From the NCBI RefSeq assembly GCF_947501405.1, contig NZ_CANMVK010000002.1:124001-188000 (forward strand): DNA of 64,000 bases, in the 5' to 3' direction. Each line of letters begins with the position of its first letter. Position 1 is the first letter of the stretch. A model generated the notes under the pieces. The model was not told the origin of the DNA. It saw only the letters and a program-made list of their open reading frames with translations, and did not search any database. Source of the stretch: an uncultured Hoeflea sp. Lineage in GTDB: Bacteria > Pseudomonadota > Alphaproteobacteria > Rhizobiales > Rhizobiaceae. This document shows positions 8,024 through 17,172 of the stretch, piece after piece. Position numbers and translations under genes: made by a program.

Positions 8024-9208
8024 TCACCCGAAGGCTGCCTTGAGCGCGGTGGCAAGCTGGTCCATCGGCTCATCAAGCGGATAATGATGGTTGCCGATGA
8101 ACAGGCCGCTGGTGTCGGCCAGTTCGGCGTTTGTGAGTTCGCCATAGATTTCGTGGTCCATATAGCGCGTCACCACTTCATTTTTGGCGAAGTTGCCGGC
8201 GACGATCGGCCGGGCCTCAATGCCGTGGCGGTCAAGGCAGGCGACCAGTTCCTTACGGCTGATGCCGCAATCGGGATTGATGATCATCGAGAAGCCGAAC
8301 CAGCTGCTCTCGCCGATTTCGCGCTGGGTTTGGATCTGCGGGAAACCAGCCATCACCTGTTGGAACAGGCTGGCGTTCTTGCGGCGATTTTCCACGATCA
8401 TCGACAATTTGGCCATCTGCTCAAGTCCGATGGCCCCGCTCATTTCCAGGGGTCGCAGATTGTAGCCCGGCAGCACGAAACGGAAGGCTTCCTCGAACGG
8501 GTCCGCGCCCTTGGCCCCGGTCACATGGTTGGGATCGGGCAGGTTGCGGGTCCAGCCATGGGCACGGAGGCTGAGCATAATGTGATAGAGCTCCTCGTCA
8601 TGGGTGACGGTAACGCCGCCTTCCATCGTCGAGATGTGATGCGAGAAGAACGCCGAATAGCTGCCTGCCAGTCCGAATGTGCCTGTCTGCTGCCCGTTCA
8701 ATGTTGCGCCGAGTGACTCGCAATTGTCTTCAAGCAGCACGATCTCGCGGCTGCCAATGCTGGCCTTGATCCGATCGAAATCATTCGGATTGCCGAGCAG
8801 GTTGACCGCCAGGATTGCCCGGGTCTTGTCGCTGACGGCGGCATCGAGCTGGTCGAGATCAAAGTTCAGCGTATGAAGATCGATGTCGACGAATTTGAGC
8901 CGCAGGCCATACTGGTAGAGCGGCGAATAGGTCGTGCTCCACGATACCGCCGGGACGATCACCTCGTCGCCGGGCACGAGCTTGTAGCGTGAGTGATATC
9001 GCAGTGCAGCAATAAAAAGCAGGTTGGCCGACGAGCCAGAATTCGACATCACCGCGTAAGGCGCGCCGATCTGCTCGGCGAACAGTTTTTCAAACGCCGC
9101 GACTTCCTTTCCCATCGAGAAGAAGCCGGATTTAACCACCCGGTCGATTGCCGCATATTCCTTCTCATCCCAGGAACTTGTGGCCAGTGGGAAAGCTTTT
9201 TCTGTCAC
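8024..9208 (-). CDS. colD: GDP-4-keto-6-deoxy-D-mannose 3-dehydratase (ColD-like, His active site)
   Basis: A 394-residue PLP enzyme of the DegT/DnrJ/EryC1 fold. The position that carries the PLP-binding Lys in sugar aminotransferases is His190 (FFSHHISTMEGG, 187-198). That substitution marks the 3-dehydratases ColD and RfbH, which remove the C3 hydroxyl instead of transaminating. The length fits ColD (about 388) better than RfbH (about 437), and no four-cysteine iron-sulfur pattern like that of RfbH is present. The aspartate contacting the pyridine ring is probably in LLEDNCESLGA (158-168). Last gene of gmd-reductase-colD, joined by 4-base overlaps, which fits GDP-L-colitose synthesis: Gmd makes the 4-keto sugar, ColD deoxygenates C3. 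Confidence 0.85.
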   Translation of the reverse strand: MTEKAFPLATSSWDEKEYAAIDRVVKSGFFSMGKEVAAFEKLFAEQIGAPYAVMSNSGSSANLLFIAALRYHSRYKLVPGDEVIVPAVSWSTTYSPLYQYGLRLKFVDIDLHTLNFDLDQLDAAVSDKTRAILAVNLLGNPNDFDRIKASIGSREIVLLEDNCESLGATLNGQQTGTFGLAGSYSAFFSHHISTMEGGVTVTHDEELYHIMLSLRAHGWTRNLPDPNHVTGAKGADPFEEAFRFVLPGYNLRPLEMSGAIGLEQMAKLSMIVENRRKNASLFQQVMAGFPQIQTQREIGESSWFGFSMIINPDCGISRKELVACLDRHGIEARPIVAGNFAKNEVVTRYMDHEIYGELTNAELADTSGLFIGNHHYPLDEPMDQLATALKAAFG

Positions 9209-10146
9209 GACGAAGTCTCCTCAGCCGCGGTCGAAAGCGCTCGGAAGTGGCTATAGGTCTGGGCGATAGCGTCATCGAGCGAGGTCGACGGCATCCAGCC
9301 GAATTGGCGCTGCAGATCGACCGAGACGAGTTTCTGTTTCATTCCGACCGGCTTGCTCGAGTCGTGGGTGAATGTGCCTTGCCAGCCGATCACCCGCGCT
9401 ACTGCGGCGTAATAGTCGTTGACTGAATGATCTTGGCCGACGCCCATGTTCATCATGCCGGGTAGCTGATTGAAACCTGTGACCGCGGCCCAGATACCGT
9501 CAGCCAGATCCGAGGCGAACATGAATTCGCGCCGCGCCTCGCCGGTGCCCCAGATTTCGACGCTGTCAGCGCCGCTTTGCCGGGCCTCATCGATTTTGCG
9601 GATGATGGCAGGCAGAAGGTGCGAGACCGCCGGATCGAACTTGTCGTGAACGCCGAAGATGTTGCAGGGAATGAGCGTCTTGTAGGCGAGTTCAGGGGTG
9701 GAACGGCTAACATAGTCGCATAACCGTGCCGTCACCACCTTGGCCAGCGCATATCCCTCATTGGTAGGCTCAAGTTCTCCCGATAGTATTGCGGTTTCTT
9801 CAAGCGGGTTTGGAGCCGCCCGCGGATACATGCACGAACTTCCGATGTTAATCAGCTTCGGCACACCCGCTTTCCGCGCCGCCATCACGATGTTGCGGCC
9901 CATATCCAGGTTCTCGACCAGAAACTCGACCGGGTGCGCCATGTTGGCCTGGATGCCGCCAACCCTGCCAGCCGCATGAATGATCAGCTCAGGTTTGAGT
10001 GCGGCAATGACATCTTCGGTGGCCGCCATGTTGGTGAGGTCCAACTCGGCGCTTCGCGGCGCGAACAGCTCATGGGTTTGTGCAAGCGCATGGTCGCGGA
10101 TATTGCGCCCGACCATGCCATTGCCGCCAGTCAGAAGTATCTTCAT
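9205..10146 (-). CDS. GDP-L-colitose synthase (ColC) or GDP-L-fucose synthase, SDR family
   Basis: A 313-residue extended SDR epimerase/reductase. It has GGNGMVG (7-13), Ser103 and Cys105 in GSSCMYP, Tyr132 and Lys136 in YALAK, and His167 in GVHDKF, matching the catalytic set of GDP-fucose synthase. The colitose enzyme ColC/WbdJ belongs to the same family and catalyses the same C5 epimerisation and C4 reduction on the 3-deoxy intermediate. The gene sits between gmd and a ColD-like dehydratase with 4-base overlaps on both sides, so ColC is the better reading, although GDP-L-fucose synthesis cannot be excluded and the enzyme might do both. Confidence 0.82.
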   Translation of the reverse strand: MKILLTGGNGMVGRNIRDHALAQTHELFAPRSAELDLTNMAATEDVIAALKPELIIHAAGRVGGIQANMAHPVEFLVENLDMGRNIVMAARKAGVPKLINIGSSCMYPRAAPNPLEETAILSGELEPTNEGYALAKVVTARLCDYVSRSTPELAYKTLIPCNIFGVHDKFDPAVSHLLPAIIRKIDEARQSGADSVEIWGTGEARREFMFASDLADGIWAAVTGFNQLPGMMNMGVGQDHSVNDYYAAVARVIGWQGTFTHDSSKPVGMKQKLVSVDLQRQFGWMPSTSLDDAIAQTYSHFRALSTAAEETSS

Positions 10147-11225
10147 CCGTTTGAATCCCGGGCACGCGCCCGCATCGCCTCAGCCTCGGCGAAATCAGAT
10201 GCGGCCATTTCTGCCACAAGCTCGGCGAAGGAGGTCTGCGGCGTCCAGCCGAGTTTTTGCTTGGCTTTGGAGGCGTCGCCCAAAAGCGTCTCCACTTCGG
10301 CGGGACGGAAATAACGGGGATCAACCGAAACGACTACCTTGCCGGAAGGATCACGGCCGACCTCGTCCACGCCTTCGCCCTCGAAATGGATCGTCATATC
10401 CAGCGCATCGGCTGCGGCGAGAACGAAATCGCGCACCGAATACTGCACGCCCGTGGCGATGACGAAATCGTCGGGCTCTTCCTGCTGCAGCATCAGCCAC
10501 TGCATCTCCACATAGTCCCGCGCATGACCCCAGTCGCGCAGCGCGTCGAGATTGCCAAGCTTGAGAACATCCTGTTGGCCAAGCTTGATCCGCGCCAGCG
10601 CCCGGGTGATCTTGCGGGTGACGAAGGTTTCGCCGCGCAACGGGCTTTCGTGATTGAACAGGATGCCGTTGCAGGCATAAAGCCCATAGGCTTCCCGGTA
10701 ATTGACGGTAATCCAGTAGGCATAGAGCTTGGCCACGCCATAGGGGGAGCGCGGATAGAACGGCGTGCGTTCGGTCTGCGGCGTCTCCTGCACCAGCCCG
10801 TAGAGCTCCGATGTCGAGGCCTGATAGAACCGGCTCTTGTCCTTGAGACCGAGGATGCGGATGGCTTCAAGCAACCTCAAGGTCCCTATCGCATCGGAAT
10901 TGGCGGTGTATTCCGGTTCCTCGAACGACACCGCGACATGGCTCTGTGCGGCCAGATTGTAGACTTCGTCCGGTCGTGTCTGCTGCAGAATATGGGTGAG
11001 CGACGAGGAGTCGGTCATGTCGCCATGGTGCAGGACGAACTGCCCTGAACGGCCGTACTCGCCATCGAAAAGATGGTCGATCCGGGCGGTATTGAACAAC
11101 GACGTGCGCCGCTTGATGCCGTGCACCTGATAGCCCTTGGCGAGCAGGAATTCTGAAAGATAGGCGCCATCCTGCCCTGTCACGCCGGTGATCAGGGCAA
11201 CCTTGTTGGATGTGTCAGCGGTCAT
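10143..11225 (-). CDS. gmd: GDP-mannose 4,6-dehydratase
   Basis: A 360-residue cytosolic SDR enzyme converting GDP-D-mannose to GDP-4-keto-6-deoxy-D-mannose. Motifs: GVTGQDG (14-20), the NADP-binding [16 protein letters not shown], the catalytic Thr/Glu in STSELYG (137-143), and Tyr162/Lys166 in [24 protein letters not shown] is also specific to Gmd. First gene of the three-gene GDP-sugar operon. The 279 bases upstream, before the ribokinase stop codon, contain the presumed promoter; nothing else recognisable was seen there. GDP-mannose supply genes (manB, manC) are not in the window. Confidence 0.95.
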   Translation of the reverse strand: MTADTSNKVALITGVTGQDGAYLSEFLLAKGYQVHGIKRRTSLFNTARIDHLFDGEYGRSGQFVLHHGDMTDSSSLTHILQQTRPDEVYNLAAQSHVAVSFEEPEYTANSDAIGTLRLLEAIRILGLKDKSRFYQASTSELYGLVQETPQTERTPFYPRSPYGVAKLYAYWITVNYREAYGLYACNGILFNHESPLRGETFVTRKITRALARIKLGQQDVLKLGNLDALRDWGHARDYVEMQWLMLQQEEPDDFVIATGVQYSVRDFVLAAADALDMTIHFEGEGVDEVGRDPSGKVVVSVDPRYFRPAEVETLLGDASKAKQKLGWTPQTSFAELVAEMAASDFAEAEAMRARARDSNG

Positions 11226-11504
11226 GGTCGAGGCTTCTTTCTTGGCGCGGCAGTGCGCGGACTGCCCGCCGCCAGTGCTTGATGGGCGTAGCTGACCGCC
11301 TTTTCCTTGTTTTTGACGACAAACTCAAGCCGCGAAAGGCGATCGCCGTCCGGGAGTCGCGGGATTTTGGGCGGTCAGATGTCCTGTTGGTGACCCTCAA
11401 TCATGCCTCAGCTACTCGAGTTCCGGCGATATCGACTGCGCCTGGATTGCCTCGAAACCGCATGCGTGCCGGCGATCAATGCCGAGACTTGGCAGCGCTG
11501 TGAT

Positions 11505-12425
11505 CTAGCCCCGCTCAAGCAGCGCCATAATCTCGTCCCGCGAGGGCATTGAGGGTGCGGTTCCGGGACGGGTTACCGAGATCGCCGCGGTGGCGCAGCC
11601 GAAGCGCACCGCGGAAACCGGCTCCATACCGTCCGCCAATGCCGCCGCAAAGCCGCCATTGAAGGCATCGCCCGCCCCGGTGGTCTCCGCGACCGGACCG
11701 GCGTCAAAGGCGGGAACGTGCAGGCTCTGGCCGCCGGAATGATAGAGCGCGCCCTTCTCGCCGAGCGTGATCACTGCGGCTCGGGCGCCCCTTTCGACAA
11801 GCCTTTCGGCAGCGCGGGTGGCGTCCTCAATCGTGGTGACCGCAATGCCGGTCAGGGCTTCCGCTTCGGTCTCGTTGGGGGTCACGTAATCACACAACGC
11901 CAGCATGCCGTCGGCAAGTTCGGCCGCCGGCGCGGGATTTAATACCGTAATCGCGCCACCGCCGCGGGCGATCTCCAGCGCGCGATGAGCCGCGTCCATC
12001 GGTTGTTCGAGTTGCGTGACAAACACCGAAGCGGTCCGGATCAAGTCGCTGTTGGCGTCAATATCGGCCGGTGAAATATCTCCAGCGACGCCCGGGCAGA
12101 CGATGATGGCATTGTCGCCGCTGCCCGATTCGACAAAGATGTAAGCGGCCCCGGTGTAGCCGTCATCATGCTGTGAGACGGCCGCAGTGACGCCGGCCTG
12201 CTCCCATGTATTAAGCGCCATCTCGGCGAAGGGATCGCGTCCCAGCCGTGAGATGAAATGGGTCTCGGCGCCGGCCCGGGCCGCGGCCACGGCCTGGTTG
12301 GACCCCTTGCCGCCGGGCCCCAGCGCGAAGCTCTCGCCCATTATGGTTTCGCCCATTTTCGGCGCGCGGCGGGCGCGGTAGGCAGTGTCGGCGACGAACA
12401 CGCCGAGGATGACGACCTTGGACAT
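11505..12425 (-). CDS. rbsK: Ribokinase-type PfkB sugar kinase
   Basis: A 306-residue PfkB-family kinase with the two family signatures: GPGGKGSNQAVAAARAGA (about 37-54) and the ATP/catalytic TTGAGDAFNGG near residue 254, whose Asp is the catalytic base. It phosphorylates a free sugar or keto-sugar with ATP in the cytosol. It is the last gene of the minus-strand arm ATPase-fucU-kinase that leaves the first operator (14175). The rbsK name reflects family resemblance only; with a FucU-type mutarotase in the same arm the substrate may be something other than ribose. Confidence 0.85.
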   Translation of the reverse strand: MSKVVILGVFVADTAYRARRAPKMGETIMGESFALGPGGKGSNQAVAAARAGAETHFISRLGRDPFAEMALNTWEQAGVTAAVSQHDDGYTGAAYIFVESGSGDNAIIVCPGVAGDISPADIDANSDLIRTASVFVTQLEQPMDAAHRALEIARGGGAITVLNPAPAAELADGMLALCDYVTPNETEAEALTGIAVTTIEDATRAAERLVERGARAAVITLGEKGALYHSGGQSLHVPAFDAGPVAETTGAGDAFNGGFAAALADGMEPVSAVRFGCATAAISVTRPGTAPSMPSRDEIMALLERG

Positions 12426-12456
12426 GATGGCTCCCTCGCATGGATTTGATGGTTGC

Positions 12457-12519
12457 GGTCTCCGGGTCCGGTGCTGGGTCCTGAAGCCTCGAGCGGATGA
12501 CAGGGCCGGACCGGAGACC
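12457..12519. repeat. Intra-operon inverted repeat between fucU and rbsK
   Basis: GGTCTCCGGGTCCGG (12457-12471) and CCGGACCGGAGACC (12506-12519) are complementary apart from one bulged base, separated by 34 bases, and nearly fill the 102-base gap between the two genes. An RNA hairpin here could separate the expression levels of the mutarotase and the kinase, or be an mRNA processing site. There is no T-run. Confidence 0.5.
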
Positions 12520-12527
12520 TGGCGATC

Positions 12528-12980
12528 TCAGTCTTCGGGCGGAACCACGCCCTTGCGCAACATGATGCAGCCGTAAAACCGCCGCTCGCCGGTCTGGATC
12601 ACCGCATAGGCCTGTTTGGCCAGATCGTAGAAGGCGAAACGCTCGATGCTGACCATCGGCCGGGGCTTGCCTTCCGCCGCGTCGATCGCCTGTTGCACTT
12701 CGGCCTGAACCGGCGGCACTTCTCCGGGATTGCCGACGATCTCCATGCGTCCGGCGAAATCCTCCACAAAAGTGTCGAGCGGCAACACCGACAACACTGC
12801 TTCCACGGCTTCGCCCGCCGTTAGATTGTCCATCCGCAGCAAATCGCCGATCACCGTCTGCCGGGCAATCGAATCCGAGGGAAAATTGGTGTCCGCGATA
12901 ATCAGCGTATCGCCGTGGCCCATGGCGCGAAGCGCATAGAGCACTTCAGCGTTCAGTCGCGGATCAAGTCCCTTGAGCAT
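12528..12980 (-). CDS. fucU: RbsD/FucU-family mutarotase (FucU type)
   Basis: A 150-residue sugar mutarotase interconverting the anomers of an imported sugar. The opening MLKGLDPRLNAEVLYALRAMGHGD is the FucU form of the family, with the conserved His of GHGD and IIADTNFPSDS following. The C-terminal half has FYDLAKQAYAVIQTGERRFYGCIML, also typical of FucU. The FucU type prefers 6-deoxy or galacto-configured sugars such as L-fucose, in contrast to RbsD on ribose. It lies between the transporter ATPase and a kinase in one arm of the GntR regulon, which is the main clue that the imported sugar could be an L-fucose-like hexose. Confidence 0.87.
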   Translation of the reverse strand: MLKGLDPRLNAEVLYALRAMGHGDTLIIADTNFPSDSIARQTVIGDLLRMDNLTAGEAVEAVLSVLPLDTFVEDFAGRMEIVGNPGEVPPVQAEVQQAIDAAEGKPRPMVSIERFAFYDLAKQAYAVIQTGERRFYGCIMLRKGVVPPED

Positions 12981-13032
12981 AATGTCCTCCCATTGGTGTC
13001 ATTGCTGCGATATCCTGCAATCGGATCGGCCG

Positions 13033-14097
13033 TCACTCAAGCCGCAATCCGCTCTCGGTATCGAACAGATGCGCCATCTCGAGGCGCGGCCTGAGCCGGA
13101 GAATGTCACCGGGCTTGAAGCCGTGGCGTTCCTGGAACACCGCGATGATCTCGCGCCCGGCGGCGCGCAACACCAGATGCGTTTCCGACCCGGTCGGCTC
13201 CACCACCGCCACCTTGGCCTCGAAGCCGGCATTGTCGAGCACCAGATGCTCCGGACGGATGCCGAAAGTGACTTTCCGACCCTCGTCGAGACCGGGAACA
13301 TCCGGCGCATCGAGCAAAACCTCCTGGGCGTCGATGCACAGCCGGCCATCCCGCCGGGACACAACGCCCTCGATCAGGTTCATCGAAGGCGAACCGATGA
13401 AGCTCGCGACAAACACATTGGCCGGCCGGTCATAGAGCTCGAGTGGCGCGCCTTGCTGCGAAATATGGCCGTCGCGCATCACGACGATCTGGTCCGCCAT
13501 GGTCATGGCCTCGATCTGGTCATGGGTGACATAGACCGTGGTGGTCGACAGCCGCTGATGCAGCTCGCGGATCTCGGTGCGCATCTGCACCCTGAGCTTG
13601 GCGTCGAGATTGGACAGCGGTTCATCAAACAGGAAGACCTGGGGTTCACGTACGATCGCCCGGCCCATGGCGACGCGCTGGCGCTGGCCGCCCGACAACT
13701 CTCTCGGATAACGCTTGAGATAGGGCTTGAGGCCCAGAATCTCTGCCGCCGTGTCCACCCGCTGGTCGATTTCCGCCCTTGGCATGCGCTGCATCTTGAG
13801 TGCAAATCCCATATTGGCGGCCACCGTCTTGTGCGGGTAGAGCGCGTAATTCTGGAACACCATGGCAATGTTGCGTTCGGCCGGCGGCAGATTGTTGACC
13901 ACCCGCCCGCCAATGCTGATCGTACCGGCGGTCACGCCCTCAAGCCCGGCAATCATTCTGAGCAGCGTGGACTTGCCGCAGCCCGAGGGGCCGACAAGCA
14001 CGACAAAGCGGCCATCGGGAATGTCGACATCGACGCCGTGGATGACTTCCACCGACCCGTAGGCCTTGTAGAGTTTCTCGATCCTGACGTCCGCCAT
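13033..14097 (-). CDS. Carbohydrate ABC transporter ATPase (UgpC/MalK type)
   Basis: A 354-residue ATPase of the sugar CUT1 class. Walker A is GPSGCGKST (36-44), the signature is [14 protein letters not shown] (134-147), Walker B is VFLFDEP (154-160), and the switch His is in VYVTHDQ. A C-terminal TOBE domain of about 110 residues is present. The start at 14097 (MADVRIEK) fits the family; an upstream in-frame ATG adds seven unconserved residues. It is divergent from the binding-protein gene with its own operon partners downstream (fucU, rbsK), and it should energise the two permeases at 16050-18090, since that side encodes no ATPase. Confidence 0.92.
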   Translation of the reverse strand: MADVRIEKLYKAYGSVEVIHGVDVDIPDGRFVVLVGPSGCGKSTLLRMIAGLEGVTAGTISIGGRVVNNLPPAERNIAMVFQNYALYPHKTVAANMGFALKMQRMPRAEIDQRVDTAAEILGLKPYLKRYPRELSGGQRQRVAMGRAIVREPQVFLFDEPLSNLDAKLRVQMRTEIRELHQRLSTTTVYVTHDQIEAMTMADQIVVMRDGHISQQGAPLELYDRPANVFVASFIGSPSMNLIEGVVSRRDGRLCIDAQEVLLDAPDVPGLDEGRKVTFGIRPEHLVLDNAGFEAKVAVVEPTGSETHLVLRAAGREIIAVFQERHGFKPGDILRLRPRLEMAHLFDTESGLRLE

Positions 14098-14174
14098 GCC
14101 GCCCCCGTGCTTTTGCATTGCCGTTTTGCCAAGTGGTACCCCACCGAAAAGGCGCTGTCTATCATCTAGTCATA

Positions 14175-14186
14175 CTAGCATGTTAG
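14175..14186. promoter_or_regulatory. GntR-type operator, copy 1
   Basis: CTAGCATGTTAG, a near-perfect palindrome centred on CATG, lies in the 250-base divergent region between the transporter ATPase and the binding-protein gene. It shares 19 positions with copy 3 (CATACTARCATGTTAGATG) and its 12-base core is identical to copy 2. A TTGACA box at 14191-14196 lies just downstream, facing the binding-protein gene, with no convincing -10. The GntR/FCD regulator at 25510-26208 is the obvious ligand. Confidence 0.75.
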
Positions 14187-14347
14187 ATGCTTGACAGCTT
14201 GGCGGAAGGCTGAAATGTTTTCACCCTGTCCGGAAAACCGGACCCGGCCGTTGGGAAGAAAAAGGCGTTCAGCGACCATAAAACTGGTCTCGAAGCCTCC
14301 CGGGTCCGGACCGCTGAGGAGAGCGGGCAACGCAAGGGAGGTGTTTC

Positions 14348-15979
14348 ATGAAAGTCGAATTGTTTGAACACGCAGTCAGGGTGGCCATGAGCCGCCGCCG
14401 GCTGTTGCAGGGCGCCGCCGCCGTCGGCGGCATGGCCGCCATGGGTGGCATGGGCGCCACCACCGCCGCTGCGCAGGATGATGTCCGCGCCGCAATTCTC
14501 AAGATCCCCGGCGTCGGCGCCGGATCGCCAACCGACGCCGATTGGCAAAAGGTCGGCGAAATGTGCCTTGGCGCCACCAAGGCCAATGTCGCCGAGGGCG
14601 AATTCGAAGGTGTCGAGCTGACCTTCATGGGGCTCAACAACCAGAACCTTCACAATTTCCTGTTCCGCGGCTTCCTGAAGCCATGGGAGGCCTATACCGG
14701 CGCCAAGATCAACTGGATCGATCTCGCCCAGGCCGACTACAACGCCCGTCTGCAGCAGTCGATCGCCACTGAAACGGTGGATTTCGACCTTTTGGAAATG
14801 GGTGCGCCATTCGAGGGCGACACCGCAGGCCGCGGCCTGCTCGACGAGATGCCCGATTGGGTGGCCGAGCAGATCGACGCCGACGATCTGGTGGATTATC
14901 TCAAGGCGCCGGTCGGCACCTGGGATGGCAAGACCTATCGCGTCACCATCGATGGCGACTGCCATACCTTTGCCTATCGCACGGATTACTTTGGCGAGGG
15001 CGGTATTGGCGGCGCCGAAGTGCCCAAGACCTGGCAGCAGGTCAACGAGGTGTCCAAGGCGCTGGCGGGCCAAACCGACCCGCTTACCGGCCTTCCTGCC
15101 CATGGCTATCTCGACCCGCTCAAGGGCTGGGGCGGCTTCGGCTTCTACTTCCTGGAAAACCGTGCCGCGGCCTACGCCAAGCATCCCAATGACAAGGCAT
15201 GGCTGTTCGATCCCGATACCATGAAGCCGCGGGTCAACAACCCGGCCTGGGTGCAGGCGATCCAGGACGTGATGGATTTGATCGCCACCGAAGGCGCTTA
15301 TCCCGCCGACCAGATCAACGCCGATCCGGGCACCACGGCGTTTTCGCAGTTCCTCGCAGGCACTGGCTCGATGCTGATGTGGTGGGGCGATGTCGGCTCG
15401 TCCGCGCGCACCTCCGACACTTCGGTGGTCGGCGATGTCGTCGGATTCGGCATCAATCCCGGCTCGGACCGCGTTTACAACAGCCAGACCGAGGCCTGGG
15501 AAGACACCTACAACGAGGCCCCCAACATGGCCTATATCGGCTGGGGCATCTATGTCACCAACCGCGTGTCGGGCGACGAGAAGAAGCGCAAGGCGGCCTG
15601 GTCCGCTGCGGCCCATCTGGGCGGCAAGGATCTGTCGCTTTGGACCTCGGCCTATCCGTCCGGTTTCCAGCCCTACCGCAACAGCCACTTCAACTACGAA
15701 GAATGGGAAGCGGCGGGCTACGACAGGGCTTTCGTGGAGGACTATCTCGGGTCCAACGCCGACAGCTACAACCATCCCAACGCCGCCATCGAGCCGCGCA
15801 TTCCGGGCATCTTCCAGTACTACTCGGTCGCCGAGGATGAACTGGCCAAGGGCTTTGCCGGTCAATACGGCTCGGCCCAGGAAACGGCCGACGCCATCGC
15901 CGCGGCCTGGGAGAAGATCACCGACCAGATCGGGCGGGACAGTCAGGTCGCGCTCTATAAGGCGTCTCTTGGTCTCTGA
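14348..15979 (+). CDS. Carbohydrate ABC transporter substrate-binding protein, Tat-exported
   Basis: A 543-residue periplasmic binding protein, large for this class. The N-terminus carries a twin-arginine signal: SRRRLL (15-20), an Ala/Gly/Met hydrophobic stretch, and a likely cleavage site near residue 42 (TTAAAQ). The mature part has features of sugar-binding proteins of the CUT1 class (FRGFLKPWEAYTGAKINWID, and KTWQQVNEVSKAL). A ribosome binding site GGGAGG precedes the ATG. It is followed by a strong hairpin and two permease genes, and sits directly downstream of the first operator. Substrate is not evident; regulon context suggests a 6-deoxyhexose or related sugar. Confidence 0.9.
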   Translation: MKVELFEHAVRVAMSRRRLLQGAAAVGGMAAMGGMGATTAAAQDDVRAAILKIPGVGAGSPTDADWQKVGEMCLGATKANVAEGEFEGVELTFMGLNNQNLHNFLFRGFLKPWEAYTGAKINWIDLAQADYNARLQQSIATETVDFDLLEMGAPFEGDTAGRGLLDEMPDWVAEQIDADDLVDYLKAPVGTWDGKTYRVTIDGDCHTFAYRTDYFGEGGIGGAEVPKTWQQVNEVSKALAGQTDPLTGLPAHGYLDPLKGWGGFGFYFLENRAAAYAKHPNDKAWLFDPDTMKPRVNNPAWVQAIQDVMDLIATEGAYPADQINADPGTTAFSQFLAGTGSMLMWWGDVGSSARTSDTSVVGDVVGFGINPGSDRVYNSQTEAWEDTYNEAPNMAYIGWGIYVTNRVSGDEKKRKAAWSAAAHLGGKDLSLWTSAYPSGFQPYRNSHFNYEEWEAAGYDRAFVEDYLGSNADSYNHPNAAIEPRIPGIFQYYSVAEDELAKGFAGQYGSAQETADAIAAAWEKITDQIGRDSQVALYKASLGL

Positions 15980-15995
15980 TCCCGTAGACTGATCC

Positions 15996-16025
15996 AAGCG
16001 CCGGCGGCCCGAACCGCCGGCGCTT
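15996..16025 (+). terminator. Hairpin between binding protein and permeases
   Basis: A 12-bp perfect stem, AAGCGCCGGCGG with CCGCCGGCGCTT, loop CCCGAA, starts 16 bases after the binding-protein stop codon. There is no T-run, so it is better seen as an mRNA stabiliser or partial attenuator that makes binding protein accumulate above permease. Confidence 0.7.
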
Positions 16026-16049
16026 CATTCCAATTCAGGACATCCGCAG

Positions 16050-17156
16050 TTGGCCGAGCAGGGCGATTTCCTTCACGTTGTCACCACCGACAATCTCTCC
16101 AGTCGCAGGATGGCGCTGGGCCGTGCCATAATCTGGGGCTCGGCCGGGTTCCTGGCGGTTGTGGCGCTGGCGCAGACCCTGCAGGAAACCGGCTACGCCG
16201 ATTTCGGCTTCTCCACCTGGCGACCGACGCTCTACGCCTATGTGCTGTGGGCCATCTGCCTTTGCTGGGGGCAGGTGCTGATCCGCGGGGAGCAGGGCAA
16301 GCGGGTGCTTTTCGTGCTGCCGGCCGCGCTGTTCGTGATCTCGATGGTGGTGTTTCCGCTGCTGTTCGGGCTGGTGATCGCCTTTTCGGACTGGAACCTG
16401 TCCTCGCCGACCGGCCGCACGTTCAATGGCCTCGACAACATCCGGCAGATGTGGAACGACGATTTCTACTGGAATGCGCTCGCCAACATGGTGCGCTACA
16501 CGCTGGCCATCATCGTCGAATACGCCATCGCCTTCGGATTGGCGCTGCTGCTCAATTCGCAAATCCGCGCCCGCAAGTTTTTCCGCGTCGCCTTTTTGAT
16601 GCCGCTGATGCTTTCACCCGTGGCGGTGAGCTGGATGATCGGCAAGTCGATGATGGAAATCCGCTTCGGCCCGCTGGCGCGGCTGGCGCGGGAACTGGGC
16701 TGGGATTCGCCGTCCTTCTTCGGGTCTCCGGAAATGGCCCGTTTCACCATCATGGTGATGGACGCCTGGACCTATATTCCGTTCATGATGATCATGATCC
16801 TGGCGGGCCTGCAGGCGATCCCCAAGGATATCCAGGAGGCCGCAAAGGTTGATGGCGCACGCGCCTGGCGCGGGTTCTGGGAGGTCACCTTTCCGCTGAT
16901 GCTGCCGGTGTCGATCACCGTGATCCTGATCCGCATCATCTTCAAACTGAAGCTTGCCGACATCATCATCAACGTGACTGCCGGAGGACCGGGCGGCGCC
17001 ACCGACAGCGTCACCAGTTTCATCTTCAGGGAGTATCGCGACCGCTCCAATGTTGGCTACGGAACGCTTCTGGCCATGTTCTATCTGGTGCTGATCGTCA
17101 TCGCCATCACCATTGTCATGAAACTCACCGACCGCTGGGCGCGGCCGCGCTATTGA
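16050..17156 (+). CDS. Carbohydrate ABC transporter permease (MalF type)
   Basis: A 368-residue inner-membrane permease with about eight hydrophobic segments, two of them in an N-terminal extension. The EAA loop is EAAKVDGARAWRGFWEVTFP near residue 267, and the C-terminal GGPGGATD is typical of MalF-type subunits. The proposed start is TTG, preceded by AGGA nine bases upstream; an ATG 60 bases downstream has only an overlapping AGG. It lies after the binding-protein gene and 16 bases before the second permease, with which it should form the channel. Confidence 0.88.
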   Translation: MAEQGDFLHVVTTDNLSSRRMALGRAIIWGSAGFLAVVALAQTLQETGYADFGFSTWRPTLYAYVLWAICLCWGQVLIRGEQGKRVLFVLPAALFVISMVVFPLLFGLVIAFSDWNLSSPTGRTFNGLDNIRQMWNDDFYWNALANMVRYTLAIIVEYAIAFGLALLLNSQIRARKFFRVAFLMPLMLSPVAVSWMIGKSMMEIRFGPLARLARELGWDSPSFFGSPEMARFTIMVMDAWTYIPFMMIMILAGLQAIPKDIQEAAKVDGARAWRGFWEVTFPLMLPVSITVILIRIIFKLKLADIIINVTAGGPGGATDSVTSFIFREYRDRSNVGYGTLLAMFYLVLIVIAITIVMKLTDRWARPRY

Positions 17157-17172
17157 CCGGGGAGGCGAGACC

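Noticed and set aside
8024-9208. Sugar aminotransferase (perosamine or viosamine type) as function of the PLP enzyme
   Set aside because: The Lys that would carry PLP is His190, so transamination is unlikely; the 3-dehydratase reading explains the residue and the operon.
14183-15997. A 604-codon minus-strand frame opposite the sugar-binding protein gene
   Set aside because: No protein family resemblance; it covers exactly the plus-strand gene with a Tat signal and binding-protein motifs, and would also run over the divergent promoter and operator.
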